A stretch of DNA of 64,000 bases. Source: Sva-07 sp963710625. GTDB lineage: Bacteria > Actinomycetota > Acidimicrobiia > Acidimicrobiales > Ilumatobacteraceae. Below, piece by piece: positions 53,577 to 62,317 of the stretch. The notes under the pieces are model-generated. The model made no database searches. It was not told the origin of the DNA and saw only the letters and a list, made by a program, of their open reading frames with translations. The first letter of the stretch is position 1, and each line of letters starts with the position of its first letter. The stretch spans positions 62,001 through 126,000 of the forward strand of contig CAVQBG010000008.1 in NCBI GenBank assembly GCA_963710625.1, given 5' to 3'. The translations under genes and the position numbers were made by a program.

Positions 53577-53585
53577 CCGGGAGCC

Positions 53586-53972
53586 TCACTCGGTGATGGT
53601 GAGGACGTACTCGACGATCTTCTCCGCGACGACCGGATCCTCGAACACCCTGACGTACTCGAACCGCAGGATGCCATTGCCCGGTGCCATCAGGTCGAAG
53701 ACGAACACCTGGGTTCCCGCGGCGCCCACCAGGCTGCCGCCGGGCTCCTCGAAGTCGCTGCTGACCAGATCGAGCCCGTCGGGAAGCGGCCCCAACTCCC
53801 AGCTGTAACCCGTGGTCGGGTTCGCCTCGAGTTCGACGTCGAGCCGATCTCCGACGTCGAGCGACACCTCGGAAAGGGAGTCCGCTGCGCCGAGCACGAC
53901 CGTCGAGCCGCTGTCGTCGCCGCACGCAGCGAGTGCTGCGATCACGACCACCGCGGCGATCCACGTCTTCAT
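53586..53972 (-). CDS. Chagasin-family (I42) peptidase-inhibitor lipoprotein
   Basis: A 128-residue predicted lipoprotein, lipobox LAAC with Cys17. The mature domain carries the inhibitor loop NPTTGYSW (residues 51-58), the second loop GAAGTQVFVFD (G-x-x-G-x-x-x-F), and a third region GILRFEYVRVFE (usually R-x-P-W). These are the three loops by which chagasin-type proteins plug the active site of papain-type cysteine peptidases. The third loop departs from the usual Pro-Trp, so inhibition strength is uncertain. It is probably displayed outside the membrane. No peptidase is adjacent. Confidence 0.85.
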   Translation of the reverse strand: MKTWIAAVVVIAALAACGDDSGSTVVLGAADSLSEVSLDVGDRLDVELEANPTTGYSWELGPLPDGLDLVSSDFEEPGGSLVGAAGTQVFVFDLMAPGNGILRFEYVRVFEDPVVAEKIVEYVLTITE

Positions 53973-54049
53973 GTGTCGATCCTGCGCAGATCGAGCGCCC
54001 GAACGCCACGGGCGATGGTCCCCGGAGTTCAGATCGCGGTGACTCCGGT

Positions 54050-54415
54050 TCAGGCGAAGGCTGCTCCGGCAGTGCTGTCGATGTACTCGTCGATCCGCGT
54101 GATCTGGTCGCCCGACACCTTCGCCACGATGCAGGCGGGCAGGTCGGCCGTTCGCCCGTCGGGCAGCTCGACGTGGAGGTCGTGCTGCTGCACGAACCCC
54201 CCGTCGATCTCGTACCGACGAATCGAGCGGTACTCGCGGCTGGTGGTGTGCCGTACGAGCCAGTCGAGCACTCGGAGATTCTGCTCCTTCGTCTGCTCCA
54301 TGCCGTCGTTGCTGTGCCACACCGCGATGTCGTCGGCGTAGATCGCTGCAACCGCCGCCGCGTCACCGGCCTCGATCGCGGCGAAGATCCGGTCGGCGAC
54401 GTCGAGAGCTGACAT
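54050..54415 (-). CDS. SnoaL-like / NTF2-fold protein
   Basis: A 121-residue protein. Helices VADRIFAAIEAGDAAAVAAIY, then DIAVWHSNDGMEQTK, and the strands around YEIDGGFVQQHDLHVELPDG and ITRIDEYIDS match ketosteroid-isomerase-like SnoaL proteins. Substrate unknown. The ATG at 54415 lies 6 nt after TACGTT (54422-54427 on this strand), itself 1 bp from a family 1 palindrome. Confidence 0.8.
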   Translation of the reverse strand: MSALDVADRIFAAIEAGDAAAVAAIYADDIAVWHSNDGMEQTKEQNLRVLDWLVRHTTSREYRSIRRYEIDGGFVQQHDLHVELPDGRTADLPACIVAKVSGDQITRIDEYIDSTAGAAFA

Positions 54416-54428
54416 CGCCACAACGTAG

Positions 54429-54457
54429 CGATTGCGGGGGTCAGGGCCCTGCAATCG
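54429..54457. repeat. Family 1 palindrome, copy 5
   Basis: Arms CGATTGC and GCAATCG flank a degenerate core GGGGGTCAGGGCCCT. It lies 1 bp upstream of the TACGTT -10 hexamer of the SnoaL-like gene on the minus strand and contains the stop codon of the serine hydrolase gene (54441-54443). Confidence 0.82.
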
Positions 54458-55646
54458 TTCGGCGTTCGGCGGAGCGGACCGCGGCGGCGCCGAGGCGGAG
54501 CATCTTGGTGTCGCCGAAGGGCGTGCCGCCGACCTGGTTGAGGATCATCGCCACGGCGAGGCCCGACTCCGGATCTCCCCACGCGCCGGACCCACCGAAG
54601 CCGAAGTGGCCGAACGCCTGCGGGAGCACGCCCTTGGTGGTGCCGACCATGTGATAGCCGAGCCGCCAGCGCATGTTGAACCCGACGCCGGCGTCGCGAC
54701 CGACCTTCTCGCCACTGCGGCCGTCGCCACTCGCACCGAGCGTCGTCTGTATCCGGGTCGCCTCGCGCAGCGTGTCGGCCGACACGAGCGGCGGGCCGTC
54801 GAAGTCATCGGGTGTGGCGAGCGCGGCGTACATCCGAGCGAGTGAGCGAGCGGTGAAGACACCGTTGGCAGCGGGGATCTCGCCGTCGTGGATCCGATCG
54901 GTCGTGGCCACGTCGAGCATGTCGTCGACGACCAACGCCTGATACATCGGCTGGAAGCTCTTCGCCCTGGCGAGCGTCTTGGTCATCTTGAAGAGCCGAG
55001 CGACCGCCTTCGGGTCGACGAGTTGCTCGGCGATGTCGCCGCGCACGTTCGCCGGCGCACCGATGTACATGCCGCTGAGGCCGAGCGGTTCGACGATCTC
55101 GCGCTGCAGCGCCTCGTTCACCGTACGTCCGGTGACCCGACGGATCACCTCGCCGACGAGCCATCCGTAGGTGAGCGCGTGATACGCGGAGCGGGTCCCG
55201 ATGTCCCACTTGGGCTCGGCCTCTGCGAGGAGCTTCGTCATGTGCTCCCAATCGATGAGATCCTCGGCCGAGCCGGCAATCGAGCGCACGTCGTGGAGAC
55301 CGGCCTGATGCGTGAGCAAGTGGCGCAGCGTGATGGTGCCCTTGCCGGCGGCAGCGAACTCGGGCCAGTACGTGGCCACCGGGGTGTCGTAGTCGAGCAG
55401 GCCCTGATCGACGAGGCGCTGCACGATGGTCGCCACGACGCCCTTGGTGGTCGAGAAGCTCATCGACATCGTGTCGCGCTCCCACGGGTCGCCGACGGCG
55501 TTGCGGACACCGGTCCAGGCGTCGACCACGAGCTCGCCGTGGTGGTACACGGCAACCGCCATGCCGCCCCGAGCGGACTTCTTCGCCATGATCGACTGCA
55601 CCTTCTCGGTGACCGGTGCGAAGTCGGGATGCACGAAACCTTCCAT
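54441..55646 (-). CDS. Serine hydrolase of the beta-lactamase / EstB family
   Basis: A 401-residue class C-type hydrolase. The nucleophile motif is SFSTTKGV (S-x-x-K, about residues 65-70), a Tyr motif is near SAYHALTYG, and the KTG-like element is HFGFGGSG. The remainder matches the EstB/beta-lactamase-related group (RHLLTHQAGLHDVR). Most members are esterases or peptidases rather than true beta-lactamases. The last residues (TIAGP) and stop lie in the family 1 palindrome. The ATG at 55646 has AGGAAG 6 nt upstream. Confidence 0.87.
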   Translation of the reverse strand: MEGFVHPDFAPVTEKVQSIMAKKSARGGMAVAVYHHGELVVDAWTGVRNAVGDPWERDTMSMSFSTTKGVVATIVQRLVDQGLLDYDTPVATYWPEFAAAGKGTITLRHLLTHQAGLHDVRSIAGSAEDLIDWEHMTKLLAEAEPKWDIGTRSAYHALTYGWLVGEVIRRVTGRTVNEALQREIVEPLGLSGMYIGAPANVRGDIAEQLVDPKAVARLFKMTKTLARAKSFQPMYQALVVDDMLDVATTDRIHDGEIPAANGVFTARSLARMYAALATPDDFDGPPLVSADTLREATRIQTTLGASGDGRSGEKVGRDAGVGFNMRWRLGYHMVGTTKGVLPQAFGHFGFGGSGAWGDPESGLAVAMILNQVGGTPFGDTKMLRLGAAAVRSAERRTIAGP

Positions 55647-55709
55647 GGCGATCTTCCTATCGGCTTCCTATCGTGAACGTCACGACGAGGCGGAGGAGGT
55701 GAGACCGAC

Positions 55710-56510
55710 GTGTCCGACAACACACTCGGCGGCGACGCCATCGACGGGCTGCTGATCGACATCGACGGAGTGCTCACCGTGTCGTGGGCGCCGATCGAGG
55801 GCGCGCCGGACGCGCTGGCGGCCATCCGGCGATCAGGCCTCCCGCTGCGCTTCGCGACCAACACGACGACCCGGACCCGAGCCGAGGTCGCCGACCTGCT
55901 CGGCCAGGCGGGCATGCCGGTCCGCGCCGACGAGATCCTGACCGCACCCGCCGCCACTGCCGCCCACCTGCGGCGTCACCACCCGGGCGCCCGGGTCTTC
56001 CTCCTGAATACCGGCGACCTCACCGCCGACCTCGAGGACATCGAACTCGTCGACGACGGCCCTGCCGACGTCGTCGTCATCGGTGGTGCGGGCGTCGACT
56101 TCACCCATCAACAGCTCAACGAGGCCTTCCGGTTGATCCTCGACGGCGCGGCGTTCGTCGCCATGCACCGCAACCTGTACTGGCGGACACGGGACGGACT
56201 CGAACTCGACACCGGCGCATACGTCCAGGCCCTGCAGGCCGCCACCGGCGTCGAACCGGTCGTGCTGGGCAAGCCGTCGCCCGACTTCTTCGCCGCCGGC
56301 GTCGGCGAACTCGGCTGCGAGGCCGGGCGGGTCGCGATGATCGGCGACGACCTCGACAACGACGTGCTCGGCGCCCGACACGCAGGCCTGCGCGGTGTGC
56401 TGGTGCGCACCGGCAAGTACCGCCCTGAGGTCCTCGACGCGAGCGACGAACAGCCCGATGCCGTGATCGATGCGTTCGCCGACCTCCCCGAACTGCTCGG
56501 ACTGCGCTGA
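55710..56510 (+). CDS. HAD-superfamily class IIA phosphatase
   Basis: A 266-residue hydrolase. Motif I is LLIDIDGVLTVSW (about residues 14-26, catalytic DxD), motif II is FATNTTTRT, the Lys is in VLGKPSPDFF, and motif IV is IGDDLDNDVLGARHAG. The cap type and the DIDGVL form fit the IIA hypothetical group near LHPP/HDHD2. Substrate unknown. A strong Shine-Dalgarno (GGAGGAGG, 55692-55699) precedes the GTG at 55710. Confidence 0.88.
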   Translation: MSDNTLGGDAIDGLLIDIDGVLTVSWAPIEGAPDALAAIRRSGLPLRFATNTTTRTRAEVADLLGQAGMPVRADEILTAPAATAAHLRRHHPGARVFLLNTGDLTADLEDIELVDDGPADVVVIGGAGVDFTHQQLNEAFRLILDGAAFVAMHRNLYWRTRDGLELDTGAYVQALQAATGVEPVVLGKPSPDFFAAGVGELGCEAGRVAMIGDDLDNDVLGARHAGLRGVLVRTGKYRPEVLDASDEQPDAVIDAFADLPELLGLR

Positions 56511-56600
56511 CGTGACTCCCTCCCGCGGTTGCGCCCAAAGTCCCTGGCCGCCTCCGACGGTCGGGGAACAGACTGATCCGAGAGCGACCGAGGAGACCGG

Positions 56601-57992
56601 ATGACGTACGAACGACTGACCGCCGCCGATGCGGTCTTCCTGCGGATCGAGACCCCACACGAACCCCAGCACGTCGGATCGCTGTCGGTGATCGAGGGCA
56701 CACCACTTCGCGATCCCGATGGCCGCATCCGCTTCGACGACCTGAAAGCCCATGTCGAACGCCGCCTGCACCGCGTTCCCCGGATGCGACAGCGGGTGAT
56801 GGAGGTTCCCTACAACCAGGCCCGACCGGTGTGGGTCGACGACGACCACTTCGACATCGACCACCACGTCCGGCTCACCGCCCTCCCCCGCCCCGGCGAC
56901 GACGATCAGCTCGCCACGCTCATGGGGCGCCTCCAGTCACTGCCGCTCGACCGGTCACGGCCGCTGTGGGAGATGTGGTTCGTCGACGGGCTCGCCGACG
57001 GTCACGTCGGGCTGGTCATCAAGGTGCACCATGCGCTCGGCGACGGCATGGCCAACGTCGACCTCGCCATGGCGTTGATCGACCTCGAGTCCGACCCGCC
57101 GCCCGACGAGCCGGCGCCTGCGTGGAGACCGGCTCCTGCGCCGTCGCCCAACGAACTCCTCCTCGACGCCGTCCGCGAGCAGGTCGGTCGACCGACGCGA
57201 CTGGCGCAGGCCGCCGTTGACACGCTGCGCAACCCGCGCCCGACGATCGATGCCGCCGCCAACGTGGGCCGCACCGTCGCGAGCTTCCTCGCGAAGCCAC
57301 CCCCGGCGCCGTGGAACGTGCCGGTCGGCTCGCACCGGCGATGGGTGAGCGCATCGGTGCCGATGAAGGGAGTGCGCACCGTCCGCAAGCGCCACGAGGT
57401 GACGATCAACGACGTGGTGCTCGCAGCGTGCAGCGGCGCGTTGCGCACGTTCCTGCTCGACCACGGCGACGACGACATCTCGCACCGCGTGATCAAGGCG
57501 ATGGTTCCGGTGTCGTTGCGGGGCAAGGAGGACCACGGCGAGACGCTCGGCAATCTCGTGTCGCTGATCGTCGTCGACCTTCCCGTCGACGAACCCGACC
57601 CGGTCGAGCGGCTCCGGCGCATCCACGCGATGACGAGCGAACTCAAGGGCTCCGGGCTGGTCGACGGCGCCCATCGGATCCTCGACATCGCCGATGCGAT
57701 CACCCCGCTGGCCGGCCCGCTCACCCGGTACGTCAGCCGCACGATCCCGATGAATCTCGTGATCACCAACATCCCCGGCCCGCCGATCCCGCTGTACCTG
57801 CGCGGCGCCAAGTTCGTGCGGGTGTACCCCTACGTCGAGGTGATCGACAACGAGGGCCTGACGATCGCTGTCGTGTCGTACGAGGACCAGCTCCACTTCG
57901 GCATCACCGCCGACCGCGACGTGATGCCCGACCTCGGCGACGTCGCCGCATCGATCGAGCACGAATTCGCCCTGCTCGCAAGACGCCGCTGA
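56601..57992 (+). CDS. Wax ester synthase / diacylglycerol acyltransferase (WS/DGAT)
   Basis: A 463-residue acyltransferase that makes wax esters or triacylglycerol from acyl-CoA. The catalytic motif HHALGDG is at residues 143-149 (HHxxxDG), with PLWEMWFVDG just upstream and the C-terminal NIPGPPIPLYL and VSYEDQLHFGI typical of the family. Storage-lipid synthesis is common in Actinobacteria. GAGGAGA lies about 7 nt upstream of the ATG. The C-terminus is followed by a 12-bp-arm hairpin shared with the convergent DoxX gene. Confidence 0.94.
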   Translation: MTYERLTAADAVFLRIETPHEPQHVGSLSVIEGTPLRDPDGRIRFDDLKAHVERRLHRVPRMRQRVMEVPYNQARPVWVDDDHFDIDHHVRLTALPRPGDDDQLATLMGRLQSLPLDRSRPLWEMWFVDGLADGHVGLVIKVHHALGDGMANVDLAMALIDLESDPPPDEPAPAWRPAPAPSPNELLLDAVREQVGRPTRLAQAAVDTLRNPRPTIDAAANVGRTVASFLAKPPPAPWNVPVGSHRRWVSASVPMKGVRTVRKRHEVTINDVVLAACSGALRTFLLDHGDDDISHRVIKAMVPVSLRGKEDHGETLGNLVSLIVVDLPVDEPDPVERLRRIHAMTSELKGSGLVDGAHRILDIADAITPLAGPLTRYVSRTIPMNLVITNIPGPPIPLYLRGAKFVRVYPYVEVIDNEGLTIAVVSYEDQLHFGITADRDVMPDLGDVAASIEHEFALLARRR

Positions 57993-58011
57993 GCCCGCGC
58001 CCTCCGTTCTC

Positions 58012-58056
58012 GTGAACAGGTGCGCGCTCCAGCCGCGGATTTGTTCACGAGAAGCG
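58012..58056. terminator. Inverted repeat between convergent WS/DGAT and DoxX genes
   Basis: TTCTCGTGAACA and TGTTCACGAGAA form perfect 12-bp arms with a loop of about 20 bp. The right arm contains the DoxX stop codon (58045-58047). It has no long T-run, so terminator function is inferred from position only. It may belong to a fourth repeat family, but only one copy is in the window. Confidence 0.5.
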
Positions 58057-58512
58057 AGGTGTGAGTGTGTCGGCGAGGCCTTCGGCGGCTCGGCGGCCGC
58101 TCCAGAAGATCGACGGGCGGCCGCCGGTGTCGAGCGCGGCGAAGACCAGCCCGCCGATCACTGCCGCGTTCTTGAGTACCTGGATCTGTTGCTGCGCCTT
58201 GTCGGCGGCGTCCTCCATCTCCCAGAAACGATGACCCGCCAAGGTGGTCGGTACCAATGACCCACCGAGCACGATCGCCATGACCCGTGGGGCGATGCCG
58301 AGTGCGAACAGGCCGCCGGCGGTCACCTGGACGGCGGCATTGACCCTCACGAGTTGCTCGGCGGTCGGCGAGTTCGGGAGCGCGTCCTGCACCGGTTCGA
58401 CCACCTTCGCGGCCGGCACGGCGAGCTTCGACGAGCGCTTCCACGCGCTCACCCCACCAACCACGAAGATCCCTGCGAGCAGGGTGCGGGCAAGGCCACG
58501 AAGTCCGATCAT
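58045..58512 (-). CDS. DoxX-family membrane protein
   Basis: A 155-residue protein with about four hydrophobic segments. The start GLRGLARTLLAGIFVVGGVS, then VNAAVQVTAGGLFALGIAPRVMAIVLGGSLVPTT and the helical hairpin after FWEMEDAADKAQQQIQVLKN, follow the DoxX pattern. The family has been linked to sulfur and redox metabolism, and in mycobacteria to membrane redox complexes; the role here is unknown. Its stop lies in the inverted repeat shared with WS/DGAT. Confidence 0.84.
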   Translation of the reverse strand: MIGLRGLARTLLAGIFVVGGVSAWKRSSKLAVPAAKVVEPVQDALPNSPTAEQLVRVNAAVQVTAGGLFALGIAPRVMAIVLGGSLVPTTLAGHRFWEMEDAADKAQQQIQVLKNAAVIGGLVFAALDTGGRPSIFWSGRRAAEGLADTLTPRFS

Positions 58513-58591
58513 GCAGTGGCTCTACCCAAACTCGGCCGTTCCCACACCGGACAGCGCAACCGGAGTGCGGCAGCCCGGTCAGATCGGCAAG

Positions 58592-58624
58592 CGTTACGCC
58601 AGGGGTCTGACCCCTGGCGTAACG
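58592..58624. repeat. Family 1 palindrome, copy 6
   Basis: Perfect 16-bp arms (CGTTACGCCAGGGGTC and its complement) around one T. It lies 1 bp after the end of the downstream ABC gene, between that gene's stop and the DoxX start. The arms match copy 3 at 25095, but the central base differs (T against A) and no -10 hexamer abuts it. Confidence 0.92.
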
Positions 58625-58625
58625 G

Positions 58626-60584
58626 TCAGATGGTGTTGCCGGCGAACTGGGCGTTGTAGAGACGCCAGTAGGCGCCGTGGGCTTCGAGGAGCGAGTCGTG
58701 GTTGCCCTGCTCGACGATCTGGCCGTCCTCCATCACCAGGATGACGTCCGCGCCCCGGATCGTGGAGAGGCGGTGGGCGATCACGAAGCTCGTGCGGTTG
58801 GCCCGCAGGTTGTTCATCGCCTCCTGGATCAGCACCTCGGTGCGGGTGTCGACCGAGCTGGTCGCCTCGTCGAGGATCAGGATCGCCGGGTTGTTGAGGA
58901 ACGCACGGGCGATCGTCATCAGCTGCTTCTCGCCGGTCGAGATGTTGTCGCCCTCGTCGTTGATGATCGTGTCGTAGCCGTCGGGCAGCGAGTGCACGAA
59001 CCGGTCGACGTAGGTGACCCGGGCCGCCTCGTAGATCTGCTCGTCGGTGGCGTCGGGGTTGCCGTAGCGCAGGTTCTCGCGGATCGTGCCACCGAACAGC
59101 CACGTGTCCTGCAGCACCATCCCGATGTCGGAACGCAACTCGCTGCGCGGGAAGCTCGCAATGTCGCGCCCGTCGAGCGTGATCCGGCCCGAGTCGAGCT
59201 CGTAGAACCGCATGATCAGATTGACCAGGGTCGTCTTGCCGGCGCCGGTGGGGCCCACGATGGCGACGGTCTCGCCCGGCTCGGCCGTCACGTTCAGACC
59301 GGTGATCAGTGGCTTGTCGGGGTCGTAGGCGAAGTGCACGTCCTCGAACACCACACGGCCTCGAACCGGCTTCGGGTCGATGCTGAGTTCCTGCTCGGCT
59401 GACTGCTCCTCGGCGTCGATCAGCTCGAGCACCCGCTCGAGCGAGGCGATCCCCGACTGGAACGTCGCCGCCATCGACGCCAGATGCGTGAGCGGCTGGG
59501 AGAACTGGCGGGCGTACTGGATCATCGCCTGCATGTCACCGATGCTCAGCGAGCCGGACGAGATCTGCAGTCCGCCGACCACGGCGATCAGGATGTACTG
59601 GATGTTGCCCATGAAAAGCATCGCCGGCTGGATCAGGTTGGCCATGAACTGCGCCGCGAAGCTCGCCTCGTAGAGGTTGTCGTTGTCGGCACGGAACCGG
59701 GCCTCGGCCTCACGCTGACGACCGAAGCTCTTGACGATCGCGTGGCCGCTGAACACCTCTTCGGCCTGCGCATTGAGATCCCCGGTGTGGCGCCACTGCG
59801 CCATGAAGCGCGGGCGCGCCTTGCCGCCGATGAACTTCATCAGCCACACCGAAAGCGGCACGGTCGTGAGCGCGATCAGCGCCAGCAGGGGCGAGATCGT
59901 GAACATCATGATCGTCACGCCGATCAGCGTCAGCAGCGACGTGAGGATCTGGCTCGTGGTCTGCTGCAGGCTCTGCGACAGGTTGTCGATGTCGTTGGTC
60001 ACCCGGCTCAGCAGGTCGCCGCGTGGCTGACGATCGATGTAGCTCAACGGAAGGTGGTTGAGCTTGCGCTCCACCCCTTCACGCAACGAGAACATCGAGC
60101 GCTGCACCACGCCGGCGAGCACGTACGACGAGGTGTACGAGAGCGCGAACGACCCGATGTAGACCAGCATCACCGTGATCAGCTGGCTGTGCAGCTGATC
60201 GAAGTCGATGCCCTGCCCACTCTGCACGCCCTGCACGATGATGTTGGTCGCCTCGCCGAGCAGCTTGGGGCCGATGACGACCAGCACGACGCTGACGACC
60301 GTGAGGAAGAACACGGCGAACAATCGGGGCTTCTCGGTCCCGAGGATGTCGCCGAGCCGCTTGAGCGTCGAGCCGAATTGGTCGCTGCGCTCGGAGGGGA
60401 TGCCGATGCCGCCACCGGGCCCGAAGCTCGCTCGGCGGGCCTCGGTACCGGCGGTCGCCAGCAACTTCTTGTCGTCGGCCGAGACGCCGCTCCCGGGCTT
60501 GGCGGCCCGACCGCTCGCGACGATGGCGTCCGACCCTGTCGTCTCGTTGGTGCCGTTGGCGCCGTTCGTGCCGTTGGTGCTCAT
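58626..60584 (-). CDS. ABC exporter subunit 2 (heterodimeric type, catalytic NBD)
   Basis: A 652-residue fused membrane/ATPase subunit. A Gly/Asn/Thr-rich N-terminus, six helices (about residues 85-360), then the NBD: Walker A GPTGAGKTT, Q-loop VLQDTWLFGG, signature ISTGEKQL (degenerate for LSGGQ), and Walker B ILILDEATSSVD with the catalytic Glu. The partner has the reverse pattern, so together they form one normal and one degenerate ATP site, as in TM287/288 or BmrCD. Exports lipids or drugs, substrate unknown. The ATG overlaps the partner's stop (ATGA). Confidence 0.93.
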   Translation of the reverse strand: MSTNGTNGANGTNETTGSDAIVASGRAAKPGSGVSADDKKLLATAGTEARRASFGPGGGIGIPSERSDQFGSTLKRLGDILGTEKPRLFAVFFLTVVSVVLVVIGPKLLGEATNIIVQGVQSGQGIDFDQLHSQLITVMLVYIGSFALSYTSSYVLAGVVQRSMFSLREGVERKLNHLPLSYIDRQPRGDLLSRVTNDIDNLSQSLQQTTSQILTSLLTLIGVTIMMFTISPLLALIALTTVPLSVWLMKFIGGKARPRFMAQWRHTGDLNAQAEEVFSGHAIVKSFGRQREAEARFRADNDNLYEASFAAQFMANLIQPAMLFMGNIQYILIAVVGGLQISSGSLSIGDMQAMIQYARQFSQPLTHLASMAATFQSGIASLERVLELIDAEEQSAEQELSIDPKPVRGRVVFEDVHFAYDPDKPLITGLNVTAEPGETVAIVGPTGAGKTTLVNLIMRFYELDSGRITLDGRDIASFPRSELRSDIGMVLQDTWLFGGTIRENLRYGNPDATDEQIYEAARVTYVDRFVHSLPDGYDTIINDEGDNISTGEKQLMTIARAFLNNPAILILDEATSSVDTRTEVLIQEAMNNLRANRTSFVIAHRLSTIRGADVILVMEDGQIVEQGNHDSLLEAHGAYWRLYNAQFAGNTI

Positions 60585-62317
60585 GCCACGGCCCCCTGTC
60601 CGATCTGCGATTCGACGATCTCGGCGTAGGTGGGACACGTCTCGAGCAGCTCGGCGTGGGTGCCACGGCCGATGATCTCACCGTCCTCGAGCACGAGGAT
60701 CTGGTCGGCGTCGACGATCGTCGACACGCGTTGGGCGACGATCAGGACCGCCGCGTCGGCGGTGTGCGGTTTCAATGCGGCTCGCAGTCGGGCATCGGTG
60801 GCCAGGTCGAGCGCGGAGAACGAGTCGTCGAACACGTAGATCTCGGGTTTGACGACGAGCGCCCGGGCGATGCACAGCCGCTGCCGTTGCCCGCCCGACA
60901 CGTTCGTTCCGCCCTGCGTGATCGGGCTCTCGAGGCCGTCGGGCATCGCCTGCACGAACCCGCTCGCCTGAGCGACTTCGAGCGCTTCCCAGAGCTCACC
61001 CTCGTCGGCGTCCGGTCGCCCGTACCGCAGGTTCGACGCGACGGTTCCGGAGAACAGGAAGGGCTTCTGCGGGACGTAACCCACTTTGCTCCACAACAGG
61101 TCGAGGTCGAGTTCGCGGACGTCGACCCCGTCGACGACCACCGATCCTTCCGTTGCATCCGACAGCCGCGAGACGAGATTCATCAGCGTGGTCTTGCCGG
61201 CGCCGGTGCTCCCGATGATTGCCGTCGTCGTGCCGGCTTCGACCCTGAACGACACGTTGCTCAGCACCGGACGATCTGCACCGGGGTAGGCGAAGCTGAC
61301 ATCCCGGAACTCGAGCGTCCCGCGCTCGGTCACCTCGGTGACCGGATGCTCCGGCTGGCGGACCGTCGAGGGCGTGTCCAAGACCTCCGCGACGCGGTCA
61401 GCGGCAACGCCCGCCCGGGGGATCATCGACACCATGAACGTCATCATCACGACCGCGAACAGGATCTGCATCAGGTAGCTCAGGTAGGCGACCAGCGAGC
61501 CGATCTCCATCTGCCCGGCGCCGATCCGGTCTCCACCGATCCAGATCACGGCAACGCTCGACAGGTTGATGATCAGCATCACCGTCGGGAACGTGGCGGC
61601 CATCAGGCGACCGGCGCGAAGCGAGGTCTGCGTCAACTCGTCGTTCGCCTGCGAGAACCGCTCGACTTCCTGCGGTTCGCGGACGAACGCCCTGACCACG
61701 CGCATGCCGGTGATCTGCTCACGCAGCACGAGGTTCACCCGGTCGATGCGGAACTGCATCGCCTGGAACGACGGCACCATCCGGTACACGATCGAACCGA
61801 GCGCGACGACCGCTGCCGGGATCGCGAACACCAGGATCATCGACAGACCCGGGTCTTCTCGTACGGCGAAGAAGATGCCGATCACCATCGTGATCGGCGC
61901 CGTGATCATCATCGTGCAGGCCATGACCACGAGCATCTGGATCTGTTGGACGTCGTTGGTCGTGCGGGTGATCAGCGAGGGAGCCCCGAACTGGCCGACT
62001 TCGCGAGCCGAGTAGCCGGTCACCGTGTGGAACAGGTCGCGCCGGATGTCCCGGCCGAAGCCCATCGCCGCCCGTGATGCGTACCAGACCGCGCCGACGG
62101 TGAAGATGATCTGGACGATCGTGAACCCCATCATCACGGCACCCATCGTCAAGATGTAGTCGTTGTCCCCCTGCAGCACGCCGTTGTCGATCAACAGCGC
62201 GTTGACCGTCGGCAGCGTGAGCGAGGCGAACGTCGCGATCGACTGCAGTGCGACCACCATCAACAACACGTTGCGGTAGGGGCCGAGGTGGCTCTTGATC
62301 AGCTGCCAGAGTTTCAC
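60581..62317 (-). CDS. ABC exporter subunit 1 (heterodimeric type, degenerate NBD)
   Basis: A 578-residue fused subunit: six helices (about residues 17-300), then NBD with Walker A GSTGAGKTT, Q-loop VPQKPFLFSG, canonical signature VSGGQRQR, and Walker B IYVFDDSFSALD, where the catalytic Glu is Asp (DD). This half lacks a competent Walker B and pairs its good signature with the partner's good Walker B. The GTG at 62317 overlaps the TetR stop (GTGA), so regulator and exporter are one operon. Confidence 0.94.
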   Translation of the reverse strand: MKLWQLIKSHLGPYRNVLLMVVALQSIATFASLTLPTVNALLIDNGVLQGDNDYILTMGAVMMGFTIVQIIFTVGAVWYASRAAMGFGRDIRRDLFHTVTGYSAREVGQFGAPSLITRTTNDVQQIQMLVVMACTMMITAPITMVIGIFFAVREDPGLSMILVFAIPAAVVALGSIVYRMVPSFQAMQFRIDRVNLVLREQITGMRVVRAFVREPQEVERFSQANDELTQTSLRAGRLMAATFPTVMLIINLSSVAVIWIGGDRIGAGQMEIGSLVAYLSYLMQILFAVVMMTFMVSMIPRAGVAADRVAEVLDTPSTVRQPEHPVTEVTERGTLEFRDVSFAYPGADRPVLSNVSFRVEAGTTTAIIGSTGAGKTTLMNLVSRLSDATEGSVVVDGVDVRELDLDLLWSKVGYVPQKPFLFSGTVASNLRYGRPDADEGELWEALEVAQASGFVQAMPDGLESPITQGGTNVSGGQRQRLCIARALVVKPEIYVFDDSFSALDLATDARLRAALKPHTADAAVLIVAQRVSTIVDADQILVLEDGEIIGRGTHAELLETCPTYAEIVESQIGQGAVA

